The notes: generated from the sequence alone by a model not told the origin. A stretch of 64,000 bases of DNA from Amycolatopsis vastitatis (GCF_002234595.1 NZ_NMUL01000012.1:1-64000); one strand, 5' to 3'. Counted from the first letter of the stretch, positions 1 through 8,435 are shown. A program made the numbers and translations.

Positions 1-12
1 GTCGTTCATGAC
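1..12. repeat. Partial arm of an intergenic hairpin repeat
   Basis: The window opens with GTCGTTCATGAC. The same word (or its reverse complement) forms the arms of the hairpins at 48514-48540 and 60081-60129. It is probably the right arm of another copy, with the left arm outside the window, and would lie just past the stop codon of the leftward epimerase gene. Confidence 0.4.
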
Positions 13-30
13 CTCCGGGCGAGCCGGGCG

Positions 31-1071
31 TCAGGGGCGGCGGCCGATACCGGTGCTGATTTCGTGCAGGCGGTGCCGGTCCGGGGCCAGCGGCGCCGTG
101 TCCGCGCCGGCGCCCGCGCGCAGCCCGGCGAGGAACTCCCGCACCGTCGACGCGGCGTCGTGCCGCGGCTGCCAGCCCAATTCGGACTCCGCCCGCGTGG
201 TGTCCAGCAGCGGCAGGCGCATGACCGCGTCGAACAGCCCGGGTGACGCGGGTACCGCGTGCAGGCGCCAGGCCGCGGCGACCGCCGCGCGGACCGCCGC
301 GACCGGCACCGGCACCGTGCGCGCGCCGAGCAGGCCGGCGACGAACCGCGGGTCGACGACCGGGCCGGTCGCGATGTTGAACGCCCCGCGCACCGGGCGC
401 TTCACCACGCGGCGGACGGCGTCGCCGAGGTCCGCGGTGTGCACGACCTGGAAGCGCAGCCCCGGGACGTCCGGCAGGAGCGGGACCAGCCCCGGCCGCA
501 CCAGCGAGCCGGGGAGGAACGGCCCGGCGAACAGGCGGCGCTGTTCCGTCGCGGCACTGCGCTGGAAGACGAACCCGGGCCGGAGCCGGACCACGTCGAG
601 CTTCGGGTGGCGGTGCTCGAACGCGTCGAGATACCGCTCCAGGTAAGACTTTTCCCGCGTGTACGCCGCGCCGGGCCAGCCGTGCGTCGGCCAGTCCTCG
701 GTGACCGGCTCGTCGTCTTCTCGCGGCGAGTACGCGCCGACCGACGACGAGTAGACGAGCTTGGGAACCCCCGCCGCGGCCACCGCGTCGAACACGCGCA
801 GCGAGCCCAGGACGTTCGCGCGCCAGGTGCGTTCCGGGCGGCGCGTCGGCTGGAACAGCCAGGCCAGGTGGACGACCGCGTCGGCGCCGCGGAAGTGCGC
901 CACGAGGTCGTCCCGCTCGACGTCGGCCCGCACGTACTCGGCCTTTTCCGGCGGCCGGCCCGCCGTCCGCCGGGCCAGCCCGACGATCGTCTCGACCTGC
1001 GGGTCGGCGCTCAGCGCGCGGACGACCCCGGTCCCGATGTTGCCCGTCGCTCCGGTCACCACGATTCGCAT
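31..1071 (-). CDS. NAD-dependent epimerase/dehydratase (extended SDR family)
   Basis: This 346-residue protein has the Rossmann signature TGATGNIG at residues 6-13, a Ser run at 108-110 and the catalytic pair Y137-xxx-K141, as in extended short-chain dehydrogenases acting on nucleotide sugars or similar substrates. The length suits the family. It is cytosolic and has no signal peptide. The substrate cannot be told from the sequence. It is divergent from the OsmC gene, and the 117-bp gap holds the shared LAL-type promoter block on the other strand. A GGGTAACC word lies just upstream of the ATG and could be its own -10 region. I infer a redox or sugar-modifying enzyme with possible co-regulation with the neighbouring regulon. 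Confidence 0.85.
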   Translation of the reverse strand: MRIVVTGATGNIGTGVVRALSADPQVETIVGLARRTAGRPPEKAEYVRADVERDDLVAHFRGADAVVHLAWLFQPTRRPERTWRANVLGSLRVFDAVAAAGVPKLVYSSSVGAYSPREDDEPVTEDWPTHGWPGAAYTREKSYLERYLDAFEHRHPKLDVVRLRPGFVFQRSAATEQRRLFAGPFLPGSLVRPGLVPLLPDVPGLRFQVVHTADLGDAVRRVVKRPVRGAFNIATGPVVDPRFVAGLLGARTVPVPVAAVRAAVAAAWRLHAVPASPGLFDAVMRLPLLDTTRAESELGWQPRHDAASTVREFLAGLRAGAGADTAPLAPDRHRLHEISTGIGRRP

Positions 1072-1095
1072 CCGGGCCGGTTACCCGCCCGCCGG

Positions 1096-1153
1096 TGACG
1101 TACACGGGTGACGTCGCGCGACGGTCGCCGCGCGCGCACGCGGGTTCCTAGCG
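1096..1153 (+). promoter_or_regulatory. Conserved LAL-regulon promoter block, copy 1 (OsmC gene)
   Basis: The block begins TGACGTACACGGG and ends CCTAGCG. The two ends are separated so that the CCTA word starts 51 nt after the first base, exactly as in the copies before the hydrolase and tannase genes. Shared inner bases include CGTCRC and GACGGKCGC. It lies 35 nt before the OsmC start codon. I infer an activator site plus promoter core. Confidence 0.7.
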
Positions 1154-1188
1154 TGGGGTTCGTCCACCCGCCAGAGCAAAGGAAGACC

Positions 1189-1620
1189 ATGTCCGAAGTG
1201 ACCTACACCGCCGTCGCCACCTCCACCGCGGAGGGCCGCAACGGCGGCCGCGCGACCTCCGACGACGGCGCGCTCGACGTCACCCTCGCCGTGCCCAAGG
1301 CCTTCGGCGGCGCCGGCGACGGCACCAACCCCGAGCAGCTGTTCGCGGCCGGCTGGGCGTCGTGCTTCGTGGGCGCCGTGCGCCGGGTCGCGGGCGCGAA
1401 GAAGGTGCCGCTGAACGACCTCGCCGTCGTCGCGGAGGTCACCCTGCACCACGACACCGAGGCCGGCGAGTTCAAGCTCAGCGCGGTGCTGCACCTGGAG
1501 GCGTCCGGCATCGACCAGGCCACGGCCGACGAGCTGGTCCAGGGCGCGCACCAGGTCTGCCCGTACTCGAAGGCGACGCGCGGCAACATCGAGGTCACCC
1601 TCGACGCGACGGTCGCCTGA
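1189..1620 (+). CDS. OsmC/Ohr-family organic hydroperoxide reductase
   Basis: The ATG was chosen because AAAGGAAG lies just upstream and the resulting 143-residue protein has the usual Ohr length. The two redox cysteines are C59 (in GWASCF) and C124 (in QVCPYS), and the N-terminal GRNGGRA supplies the active-site arginine. Ohr proteins reduce organic and fatty-acid hydroperoxides in the cytosol using lipoyl or thiol donors. No MarR-type OhrR gene is adjacent. Instead, its promoter carries the 58-bp block shared with the hydrolase and tannase genes. Its stop codon overlaps the ATG of a degenerate hydrolase remnant. Confidence 0.93.
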   Translation: MSEVTYTAVATSTAEGRNGGRATSDDGALDVTLAVPKAFGGAGDGTNPEQLFAAGWASCFVGAVRRVAGAKKVPLNDLAVVAEVTLHHDTEAGEFKLSAVLHLEASGIDQATADELVQGAHQVCPYSKATRGNIEVTLDATVA

Positions 1621-1772
1621 TGAAGCGCCCGAAACCGACCGTCGTGCTGGTCCACGGCGCGTTCGAGGACGCGTCCGCGTGGGCGCCGGTCACCGAGGTC
1701 GACTCGCCGCACGCGATCGTTTCGGCGGACCCGGACGCCGTCGTCGACGCGGTTCACCGCGCCACGCGCTGA
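1620..1772 (+). pseudogene. Remnant of an alpha/beta hydrolase with an in-frame internal deletion
   Basis: A 50-codon frame overlaps the stop of the OsmC gene (ATGA). The first ~18 residues read KPTVVLVHGAFEDASAW, the classic first strand and HG oxyanion motif of an alpha/beta hydrolase of about 230-240 residues. The next residues (DSPHAIVSADPDAVVDAV) look like the extreme C-terminus of the same family, with the catalytic His context. Everything between, including the nucleophile elbow, is absent, so no hydrolase activity is possible. I infer a clean in-frame deletion of about 180 codons. A short functional peptide is possible but unsupported. Confidence 0.7.
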
Positions 1773-1804
1773 GTGGGAGGGCCCGGGTGCGCGGGCCCTC
1801 CCAC
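1773..1804. terminator. Bidirectional hairpin terminator
   Basis: A perfect 13-bp inverted repeat, GTGGGAGGGCCCG, has a 6-nt loop (GGTGCG). It lies between the convergent hydrolase remnant and the epoxide-hydrolase-like gene and could stop transcription from both sides. There is no U tract, as is common in actinobacteria. Confidence 0.8.
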
Positions 1805-1807
1805 CGG

Positions 1808-2836
1808 TCACAGGCGGTCGGCGTCCTGGATCGCCTGGGCGAACGGGCGCGGCGCCTCCTGCGGGACGTTGTGGCCGATCCCGTCGAAGACACGGTGTTC
1901 GTACTCGCCGGTGAACTTGGCGCGGTAGGGCTTGCCGTCCTTGGCCGCGCCGTCGAAGTCGCTGCCGATCGTGATCGCTGGGACGCCGATGGTCGCGCCG
2001 GCGGCCAGTTTTTGTTCGTACGCCTCGTACTGCGGCTCGCCCGGGGCGAGGCTCAGCCGCCAGCGGTAGTTGTGGACGACGATGGCGACGTGGTCGGGGT
2101 TGTCGAACGCCGCCGCGCTGCGGTCGTACGTCGCGTCGTCGAAGTGCCACGCCGGGGATGCGTTCTTCCAGATCAGCTTGTTGAAGTCGTGGCGGTTGGC
2201 CGCGTAGCCGGCGCGCCCGCGCTCGGTCGCGAAGTAGTACTGGTACCACCAGCCGAGCTCGGCCGCCGGCGCGAGGGGCTGCTGGTTCGCCTTGAGGTTC
2301 GTGACGATGTACCCGCTCACGGCGACGACCGCCTTGCAGCGCTCGGGCCACAGCGCGGCGATGATGTCGACGGTCCGGCCGCCCCAGTCGTAGCCGCCGA
2401 GGACGGCCTTGCCGATCTTGAGCGCGTCCATCAAGGCGATGACGTCGAGCGCGACCGCCGTCTGCTGGCCGTTGCGGACCGTTTCGGCGGACTTGAACGC
2501 CGTCGGCCCGTAGCCGCGCAGGTACGGGACGATCACGCGGTAGCCCGCGCCCGCAAGGATCGGCGCGACGTCGACGTAGCTGTACGGGTCGTATGGCCAG
2601 CCGTGCAGCAGCAGGACCGGCTGCCCGGTGGCCGGGCCGAACTCGTGGTAAGCCATGCTCAGCACCCCGGCGTCCACGTGCTTGACCGGGCCCAGCGAAG
2701 TGTGCTCGCCCGAACCGGCCCGCAGGTCGGGCCCGGGGGCCGGCGCCGCGGCGGGCGTGCCGGACGAGCAAGCCGCCGGCGACGTCGCCGCCAGTCCGGC
2801 CGCGAACGCCTGCCCGAACCTTCTCCTGCTGATCAT
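1808..2836 (-). CDS. Exported epoxide-hydrolase-like alpha/beta hydrolase
   Basis: The start taken here gives 342 residues beginning MISRRRFG and has AGGAG about 8 nt upstream; an in-frame ATG 12 codons earlier is less likely. The N-terminus looks like a twin-arginine export signal (RRRFGQAF, then a hydrophobic Ala-rich stretch and AACSS, possibly a lipoprotein site). The mature part has the oxyanion motif HGWP at 78-81, an Asp nucleophile in GGYDWGG (D150) and a catalytic His in GIGHNVPQE near the end. An Asp rather than Ser nucleophile points to epoxide hydrolase or haloalkane dehalogenase chemistry. Its promoter carries copy 2 of the LAL-regulon block. Confidence 0.85.
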   Translation of the reverse strand: MISRRRFGQAFAAGLAATSPAACSSGTPAAAPAPGPDLRAGSGEHTSLGPVKHVDAGVLSMAYHEFGPATGQPVLLLHGWPYDPYSYVDVAPILAGAGYRVIVPYLRGYGPTAFKSAETVRNGQQTAVALDVIALMDALKIGKAVLGGYDWGGRTVDIIAALWPERCKAVVAVSGYIVTNLKANQQPLAPAAELGWWYQYYFATERGRAGYAANRHDFNKLIWKNASPAWHFDDATYDRSAAAFDNPDHVAIVVHNYRWRLSLAPGEPQYEAYEQKLAAGATIGVPAITIGSDFDGAAKDGKPYRAKFTGEYEHRVFDGIGHNVPQEAPRPFAQAIQDADRL

Positions 2837-2874
2837 CTGGAGCTCCTGCGCGAAAGACTGTGGGACTTTCACGA

Positions 2875-2932
2875 CGTTAGGAGCGGTCCGGTGACCTTCG
2901 CGCCCGTCAGGTGACGCAGCCGGTGTACGTCA
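2875..2932 (-). promoter_or_regulatory. Conserved LAL-regulon promoter block, copy 2 (hydrolase gene)
   Basis: Read on the minus strand, it begins TGACGTACACCGG and ends CCTAACG, with the same 51-nt offset as the other two copies. Nineteen bases (ending in GACGGGCGCG) are identical to copy 3 before the tannase gene. It lies 38 nt before the hydrolase start and just overlaps the stop codon of the LAL gene. Confidence 0.75.
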
Positions 2933-5626
2933 CCCTTCCAGGGTCTTCAGCATCCCGGCGAGGTCAGCGCGCGAGCTCACGCCCAGCTTGGGGAAGATGC
3001 GGTGCAGGTGGGTGCCGACGGTCCGGTGCGAAAGGTACAGCCGCTGCCCGATCTCCCGGTTCGTCAGCCCCTCCGCGGCCAGCTGCGCGATGCCGAGTTC
3101 GTGCGGGGTCAGCTTTTCCCGCGCGTCCGGGCCCCGGTTCGGGCTCGACTCGCCCGCGCCGCGTAGCTCCCGCCGCGCCCGCTCGGCCCAGGCCGCCATG
3201 CCGAGCGCGTCGAACGTCTCGCGGGCCGTGCGCAGGTGCGTCCGCGATTCGACGACCCGTCGCTGCCGCCGCAGCCACTCGCCGAACGCCAGGTGGACGC
3301 GGCCGCGTTCGGCGGGCCAGCCGGTCAGGTCGGCCCGCAGCGCTTCGCCGAACAGCTCGTCGCTCGGGTCGAGCACAGCGCGCGCGTACCGCAGGCCGAT
3401 GTGCAGAGCGGGTGACGGCGCTTTCGCGGCGAGCGGCTCCAGCTCGGCGAGGACGTCCCGGAGCGCGTCCGTCCGGCCGGCCCGCACCGCGGCCTCGGTG
3501 AGCTCCGCGACGCAGTACGCGCGCAACGCCAGCTGGTACGCGGGGTCGGCCGGGTCGAGCAGGCGGCGCAGGTCGGCGAAGGCGTCGTCGAACCGGCCCT
3601 CGCCCAGGTTCGTCAGTGCCCGGGCGAGCTGCACGGTGGCCAGCACCGGCCGCGCGCCCGCCGCGAGCCCGAGGCGTTCGGCCGCGTCGGCCAGGCTCTT
3701 GGCTTGCTTGTGCTCGCCGCGCAGGGCGGCGATCTCGGCCTGGACCGCCGTGGCCAGCCCGTGCATGAACGGCTGGCCGGTCTCCTGGGCGAACCTGGCC
3801 GCCTCCGCCGCCGCCGGCGCCGCCCCGGTCAGGTCGCCGAGCCGGACGCGGCTCCACGCTTGGACGGTCAGCGCGCGCGGCAGCAGCCCGAGCCGGCCCT
3901 GGGCGCGCAGACCGGGCGCCGCCGCTGCGGAGAACCGGGCGGCCAGGTCGAACGCGCCGACCTGCAGCGCGGCGCTGCCCAGGTACCGGTCGACCTCGGG
4001 ATCGGCGCCGGTCCTCGCGACCAGCTCCCGCAGCTTCTCCAGAACGGCCCGGCCGCGTTCGAACGGCGCGACATAAGCGGTGACGGCCACGACGCGCGGG
4101 TCGTCGTCGGGGATGGGCAGCCGGTCGGTGACGTCCAGCAGGGCTTGCCTCGCGGCGGCTCCCGGCTCGGTCCAGAAGCAGCGCATGGCGGCGCTCCAGA
4201 GGATGCGCATCGCCGCGTCGTGCTGCCCGTCGGCCGCGACGGACCGGGCGGTCTCGGCCAGTTCCGCGACGCGGGCGGGGTCCTCACGGACGCCGTCTTC
4301 GAACTCGCTGAGCAGCCGGCTCGCGGTGGCGCGGCGCCGCGCGTCGGCGGGTTTCGCGGCGTGCACCAGGCGTTCGGCGGTCTCGCGGCGGCCGGAGTCG
4401 ACCGCGAGTCCGGCGGCCCGCAGAAGCCGGTCCGCCCGGCACCCGGCATCGGGACTCAGTCGCGCGGCCTGTTCGAGGGCGGCGATGGCGGCGGCCGCCC
4501 CACCCCGGAACCGGGCGCGCTCGGCGGTCCGCTCGAGTTCGGCGGCGACGGTTTCATCGGGCCCGGCGGTGGCGGCGGCCTGGTGCCAGGCGCGGCGGTC
4601 GGGCTGGTCGCGGAGGGCGTGGACGAGGGCGAGGTGGGCGTTCCGGCGGTCGAGTGGTGTGGCGGAGGCAGGGATGGCGGAGCGCATGAGGGGGTGGCGG
4701 AAGGTCAGGGTGCCGGCGGAGAGATCGATGAGACGAGCTTCGGCGGCGGGCGCGAGGATCTCGGGTTCGGCGGACATCCGGAGCAGTGCACCCGTCGCCG
4801 TGAGGGTCTCCGCCAGCGATGTCGTCTCGTTCAACGCCGCCACCAGCAACGCCGTGCGCGTCACCTCCGGCAGCGCCGCCACGCGCGCGGTGAACGTGCG
4901 CTCGAGCCGTTCGGTCAGCGGGAGCACCGGGTCGAGCCCGCCGAGATCGGCGACCGCCGGGAGTTCCACCAGGGCCAGCGGGTGCCCCGCCGCCTCCGCC
5001 AGCAACCGGGTCCGGACCGCCGGGGCGAGCCGCGGGGCGACCGAGTCCAGCAGCTCCGCCGCCGCGTCCGCGGGCAGGCGGTCGAGCGCCATCGGGGCCA
5101 GCCCGGCGTCGAACAGGGGCGACTCGGCGTCGTCCCGCAGCGTCGCGACCAGCACGATCGGCTCGTTCTCGATCCGTCGCGCGACGAACGCGAGCACGTC
5201 CGCGCTCGCCCGGTCCAGCCAGTGCACGTCCTCGGCGACCAGCAGCAACGGCTTCGCGGCGGCCTCCTCGGCCAGCAGGGTCAGCACGGCGAGCCCGACG
5301 AGGAAGACACTCGGTTCGTCGCCCGCGGCCAGCCCCAGCGCGGTCCGCAGGGCGTCGCGCTGCGGCGCGGGCAGCTCGGCCACCCCGGCCCGGACGGGGT
5401 ACAGCAGCTGGTGCAGCCCCGCGTACGCGAGATTCTGCTCGGCTTCGGCGCCGGTCGTGCGCAGCACCCGCAGCCCGGCGACCGAAGCCGCGGCGGCCGT
5501 CTCGGCCACCAGCGCGGACTTCCCGATGCCGGCTTCGCCGCGGATGAGGACGCCGCCGCGGTCTTCCGGGCCGTCGACGAGCTCCCGCAGCTCCTTCAGC
5601 TCGGTGTCCCGTCCGCGCAGCGCCAT
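2930..5626 (-). CDS. LuxR-family large ATP-binding regulator (LAL)
   Basis: An 898-residue regulator starting MALRGRDTEL is preferred; an in-frame ATG 22 codons upstream would overlap the tannase promoter block. The N-terminal STAND-type ATPase has Walker A GEAGIGKS at 30-37 and Walker B LLLVAEDVHWLD at 127-138. A long helical repeat-like middle follows. A LuxR/FixJ helix-turn-helix (GLTNREIGQRL ... SHRTVGTHLHRIF) occupies the last 65 residues. LAL proteins usually activate catabolic or secondary-metabolite operons in response to a ligand. It sits between the hydrolase and tannase genes, whose promoters share the 58-bp block, so it is the obvious candidate to bind those sites. Confidence 0.92.
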   Translation of the reverse strand: MALRGRDTELKELRELVDGPEDRGGVLIRGEAGIGKSALVAETAAAASVAGLRVLRTTGAEAEQNLAYAGLHQLLYPVRAGVAELPAPQRDALRTALGLAAGDEPSVFLVGLAVLTLLAEEAAAKPLLLVAEDVHWLDRASADVLAFVARRIENEPIVLVATLRDDAESPLFDAGLAPMALDRLPADAAAELLDSVAPRLAPAVRTRLLAEAAGHPLALVELPAVADLGGLDPVLPLTERLERTFTARVAALPEVTRTALLVAALNETTSLAETLTATGALLRMSAEPEILAPAAEARLIDLSAGTLTFRHPLMRSAIPASATPLDRRNAHLALVHALRDQPDRRAWHQAAATAGPDETVAAELERTAERARFRGGAAAAIAALEQAARLSPDAGCRADRLLRAAGLAVDSGRRETAERLVHAAKPADARRRATASRLLSEFEDGVREDPARVAELAETARSVAADGQHDAAMRILWSAAMRCFWTEPGAAARQALLDVTDRLPIPDDDPRVVAVTAYVAPFERGRAVLEKLRELVARTGADPEVDRYLGSAALQVGAFDLAARFSAAAAPGLRAQGRLGLLPRALTVQAWSRVRLGDLTGAAPAAAEAARFAQETGQPFMHGLATAVQAEIAALRGEHKQAKSLADAAERLGLAAGARPVLATVQLARALTNLGEGRFDDAFADLRRLLDPADPAYQLALRAYCVAELTEAAVRAGRTDALRDVLAELEPLAAKAPSPALHIGLRYARAVLDPSDELFGEALRADLTGWPAERGRVHLAFGEWLRRQRRVVESRTHLRTARETFDALGMAAWAERARRELRGAGESSPNRGPDAREKLTPHELGIAQLAAEGLTNREIGQRLYLSHRTVGTHLHRIFPKLGVSSRADLAGMLKTLEG

Positions 5627-5670
5627 GGAAACGACCTTACCCAAAGCACGTTTCCGCAGCTCAAGGCCGA

Positions 5671-5728
5671 TGACGTACGACGGCAGCGTCACCTGACGGG
5701 CGCGGGGATCCCGGCGCCCCGCCTAGGT
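5671..5728 (+). promoter_or_regulatory. Conserved LAL-regulon promoter block, copy 3 (tannase gene)
   Basis: The block begins TGACGTACGACGG and ends CCTAGGT, with the same 51-nt offset as copies 1 and 2. It contains an inverted TGACG ... CGTCA pair followed by CCTGACGGGCGCG. It lies 46 nt before the preferred tannase start and in the upstream region of the divergent LAL gene, so it could also serve autoregulation. Confidence 0.75.
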
Positions 5729-5774
5729 TTCCCCAGCAATGTCCACATCGGACGAAAGCGACCAGAGAGACCCG

Positions 5775-7250
5775 ATGAGACGCTTACTCCTCGCGGCCGC
5801 CGTGCCGCTCCTGCTGACCACCGTCGTGCAGGCCGCCCCCAGCGCGGCGGCGTCGGCCCCCTGCGCCGCCGTCCCGGTCGCCGCCCCGCCCGGCGCGAAG
5901 ATCGAGTCGGTGCAGGCCGCGCACCAGCCGTCGTACTGCCAGGTCACCGTCACGCTCACCCACACCGGCGCGGACCACGTCAAGGTCGCCGTGGCCCTGC
6001 CGGACACCGGGTGGAACGGCCGGCTCCAAGCCCTCGGCGGCAGCGCCTACGCCGCCGGCGACTCCGCCGCGCTCGCGCAGGCGGTCAAGGACGGCTACAG
6101 CGCCGTGACGACCGACGCGGGCGTGTCCCTGAACGGCCTCGACACGTCCTGGGCGCTGAAGAACGGCCAGGTCGACCAGACCCTGCTGACGAACTTCGCC
6201 ACCCGGTCGGTGCACGAAGAAGCCCTGATCGGCAAGGCCGTCACGCAGCGGTATTTCCAGCGGCCGATTTCGTACTCGTACTGGACCGGCTGCTCGACCG
6301 GCGGCCGCCAGGGCTACTCCGAAGCCCAGCGCTATCCGGACGACTTCGACGGCATCCTGGCCAACGCCCCCGCCGTCGACTGGACGCGCTTCGCGGTCGC
6401 GACCCTGTGGCCGCAGGTCGTCATGAACCAGAGCCACGACTTCCCCAGCCCCTGCGTGCTTTCCGCGTTCCGCACGGCCGCGGTCCAGGCGTGCGACGCG
6501 CGGGACGGCGTGACGAACGGCATCGTCGACCGGCCCGACGAGTGCGGCTACGACCCGCGCAGCCTCGTGGGGACGAAGGTGGTCTGCGACGGCCACGAGG
6601 TCACCGTCACGGCGGCGGACGCCGAGGTGGTGCGCAAGATCTGGGCCGGCCCGACCGACGAGCACGGCCACAAGCTGTGGTCCGGGCTGCCGAAGGGCGC
6701 GGACTTCACGTGGCTCGCGGGCACCCAGCCGGGCTTCCCGGTGGCCGTCGAGTGGGTGCAGTCGTTCCTGGAGAAGCAGCCCGCCTTCGACACGTCGAAG
6801 CTCACGTACGCGCAGTTCACGGACCTGTTCCGCCAGTCGGTGCGTGAGTACGACGACGTCATCGGCACGTCCGATCCCGACCTGTCGGCGTTCCGCCGCG
6901 CCGGCGGCAAGCTGATCACGTTCGTCGGCGCGAACGACCAGCTGATCCCGCCGGGCGGCACGCTCTCCTACCGCACCCGCGTTGAGCAGACGATGGGCGG
7001 AGCGCGGCGGGTGAACGACTTCTACCGGCTGTTCCTCGCGCCGGGCGTCGAGCACTGCTTCGGTGGCGGCGGCCCGGAGCCGACGAACGCGCTCGGCGCG
7101 CTGGTCGACTGGGTCGAGCACGGGAAAGCTCCGGCCACGCTGGCGGCGGCGTCCGCGGACGGGAAGACGCGCGACCTGTGCGCGTACCCGCGGGTTTCGC
7201 GCTTCACCGGCGGCGACCCGGCCACGGCGTCGAGCTACCGCTGCCGCTGA
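5775..7250 (+). CDS. Secreted tannase/feruloyl esterase family protein
   Basis: The start at MRRLLLAAAV gives a standard Sec signal peptide ending around residue 25 (VQAAPSAAA) and a 491-residue protein; an ATG 12 codons earlier would blunt it. The serine-hydrolase motif GCSTGGRQG has nucleophile S175 next to C173. Near residue 430, GVEHCFGGGG gives the partner His-Cys, the CS-D-HC arrangement typical of tannase/feruloyl esterase (PF07519). Such enzymes cut esters of gallic, ferulic or related aromatic acids outside the cell. Codon 4 is a rare TTA, which could place it under bldA-type tRNA control. The promoter holds LAL block copy 3. Confidence 0.9.
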   Translation: MRRLLLAAAVPLLLTTVVQAAPSAAASAPCAAVPVAAPPGAKIESVQAAHQPSYCQVTVTLTHTGADHVKVAVALPDTGWNGRLQALGGSAYAAGDSAALAQAVKDGYSAVTTDAGVSLNGLDTSWALKNGQVDQTLLTNFATRSVHEEALIGKAVTQRYFQRPISYSYWTGCSTGGRQGYSEAQRYPDDFDGILANAPAVDWTRFAVATLWPQVVMNQSHDFPSPCVLSAFRTAAVQACDARDGVTNGIVDRPDECGYDPRSLVGTKVVCDGHEVTVTAADAEVVRKIWAGPTDEHGHKLWSGLPKGADFTWLAGTQPGFPVAVEWVQSFLEKQPAFDTSKLTYAQFTDLFRQSVREYDDVIGTSDPDLSAFRRAGGKLITFVGANDQLIPPGGTLSYRTRVEQTMGGARRVNDFYRLFLAPGVEHCFGGGGPEPTNALGALVDWVEHGKAPATLAAASADGKTRDLCAYPRVSRFTGGDPATASSYRCR

Positions 7251-7255
7251 GTCCA

Positions 7256-7294
7256 GGGCCGTGCGTGCCGCCCTCCCTCCGGCACGCACGGCCC
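7256..7294 (+). terminator. Hairpin terminator after the tannase gene
   Basis: Perfect 14-bp arms (GGGCCGTGCGTGCC and its complement) flank an 11-nt pyrimidine-rich loop, 5 nt after the tannase stop codon. Confidence 0.8.
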
Positions 7295-7300
7295 GCTCGA

Positions 7301-7318
7301 TTGGACTTGCGGGTCCAA
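7301..7318. promoter_or_regulatory. Palindromic operator before the aldo/keto reductase gene
   Basis: TTGGAC-N6-GTCCAA is a perfect 6+6 palindrome ending 23 nt before the reductase ATG. The position overlaps the likely promoter. No adjacent regulator gene obviously matches it. Confidence 0.45.
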
Positions 7319-7341
7319 AATCGGCTCGGCACGCTGAGGTC

Positions 7342-8409
7342 ATGGCACTCGATCAGTACTACCTCCTCGGCCGCTCCGGACTGCGCGTCAGCAGGCTCGC
7401 CCTCGGCACCATGAACTTCGGCACGGGCGGGTTCCACGCCGCCTACGGGAAAACCGAGGACGAAGTCCGGCCGATCTTCCGCCGCTACCTCGACGAGGGC
7501 GGCAACTTCGTCGACACCGCCGACTTCTACACCGCGGGCGAAAGCGAGACGATCCTCGGCAAGCTCATCGCCGAGGCGAACGTGCGTGAGCGGGTGGTCC
7601 TCACCACCAAGTTCACCAACAGCGTCGACCCGGCCGACCCCAACGCCGGTGGCAACGGGCGCAAGCACATGATCCGCGCCCTCGAAGCGTCGCTGCGGCG
7701 GCTGGGCACCGATTACGTCGACCTCTTCCTGCTGCACACGTGGGACCGGGTCACCCCGGTCGAAGAGGTCGTGCGCACCTTCGACGACCTCGTCCGCGCG
7801 GGCAAGATCCGCTACCCCGGCCTGTCCGACGTGCCGAGCTGGTACGCGGCACGGGCGCAGAGCCTTGCGGAGGCGCACTCACTGGCGCCGATGGTCAACC
7901 TGCAGCTGCCGTATTCGCTGGCCGAGCGGCAGATCGAGACCGAGCACGTCCCGATGGGCCGGCACCTCGGCCTCGGCGTCACGGCGTGGAGCCCGCTGGC
8001 CGGCGGCGTCCTCACGGGCAAGTACCGCGACGGCGGCACGGGACGGCTCAGCGACGGGCCCCCCTGGACCGAGCGCACCCCGCACGTGCTCGAACCCCTC
8101 GAAGAGGTCGCGAACAAGCTGGGCGTGACGATGGCCCAGGTGGCGATCAACTGGGTGGCCACCCAGCCGGGCATCGCGGCGGCGATCGTCGGCGCGAGCA
8201 GCGCGGACCAGCTCGGCAAGAGCATGGCGGCGCTCGACTTCGAGATCCCGGCGGAGTTGCGGACCCTGCTCGACGAGGCGAGCGCGGTCCCCCCGGCTTC
8301 GGTGTACCGGATGTTCACCCCGGCCTACCAGAACTGGATCGTCACCCCGGACCTGAAGGTCGGCGACAAGCCGGCGGGGTACGCCCCCGCGGTGCGGAAC
8401 TGGGTGTAG
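7342..8409 (+). CDS. Aldo/keto reductase
   Basis: This 355-residue NADP(H)-dependent oxidoreductase has the complete catalytic tetrad: D58 and Y63 (DTADFY), K90 (TTKF) and H132 (LLHTWD). The late VGASSADQL fits the cofactor-phosphate loop. It resembles the AKR11/YajO-like group with a TIM barrel. It is cytosolic, and the substrate, probably an aldehyde or ketone, is unknown. It stands alone behind the tannase terminator and a TTGGAC palindrome, so it appears to have its own control. Confidence 0.92.
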   Translation: MALDQYYLLGRSGLRVSRLALGTMNFGTGGFHAAYGKTEDEVRPIFRRYLDEGGNFVDTADFYTAGESETILGKLIAEANVRERVVLTTKFTNSVDPADPNAGGNGRKHMIRALEASLRRLGTDYVDLFLLHTWDRVTPVEEVVRTFDDLVRAGKIRYPGLSDVPSWYAARAQSLAEAHSLAPMVNLQLPYSLAERQIETEHVPMGRHLGLGVTAWSPLAGGVLTGKYRDGGTGRLSDGPPWTERTPHVLEPLEEVANKLGVTMAQVAINWVATQPGIAAAIVGASSADQLGKSMAALDFEIPAELRTLLDEASAVPPASVYRMFTPAYQNWIVTPDLKVGDKPAGYAPAVRNWV

Positions 8410-8435
8410 CGGCGAAATCCGGGTAACCGCGGGAC

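Noticed and set aside
3704..6847. Very long plus-strand open frame (over 1000 codons) opposite the LAL gene
   Set aside because: It lies antisense to a clear LuxR-family gene and then out of frame through the tannase gene; its composition (Arg/Gly/Gln-rich, no family motif) is that of a high-GC shadow frame.
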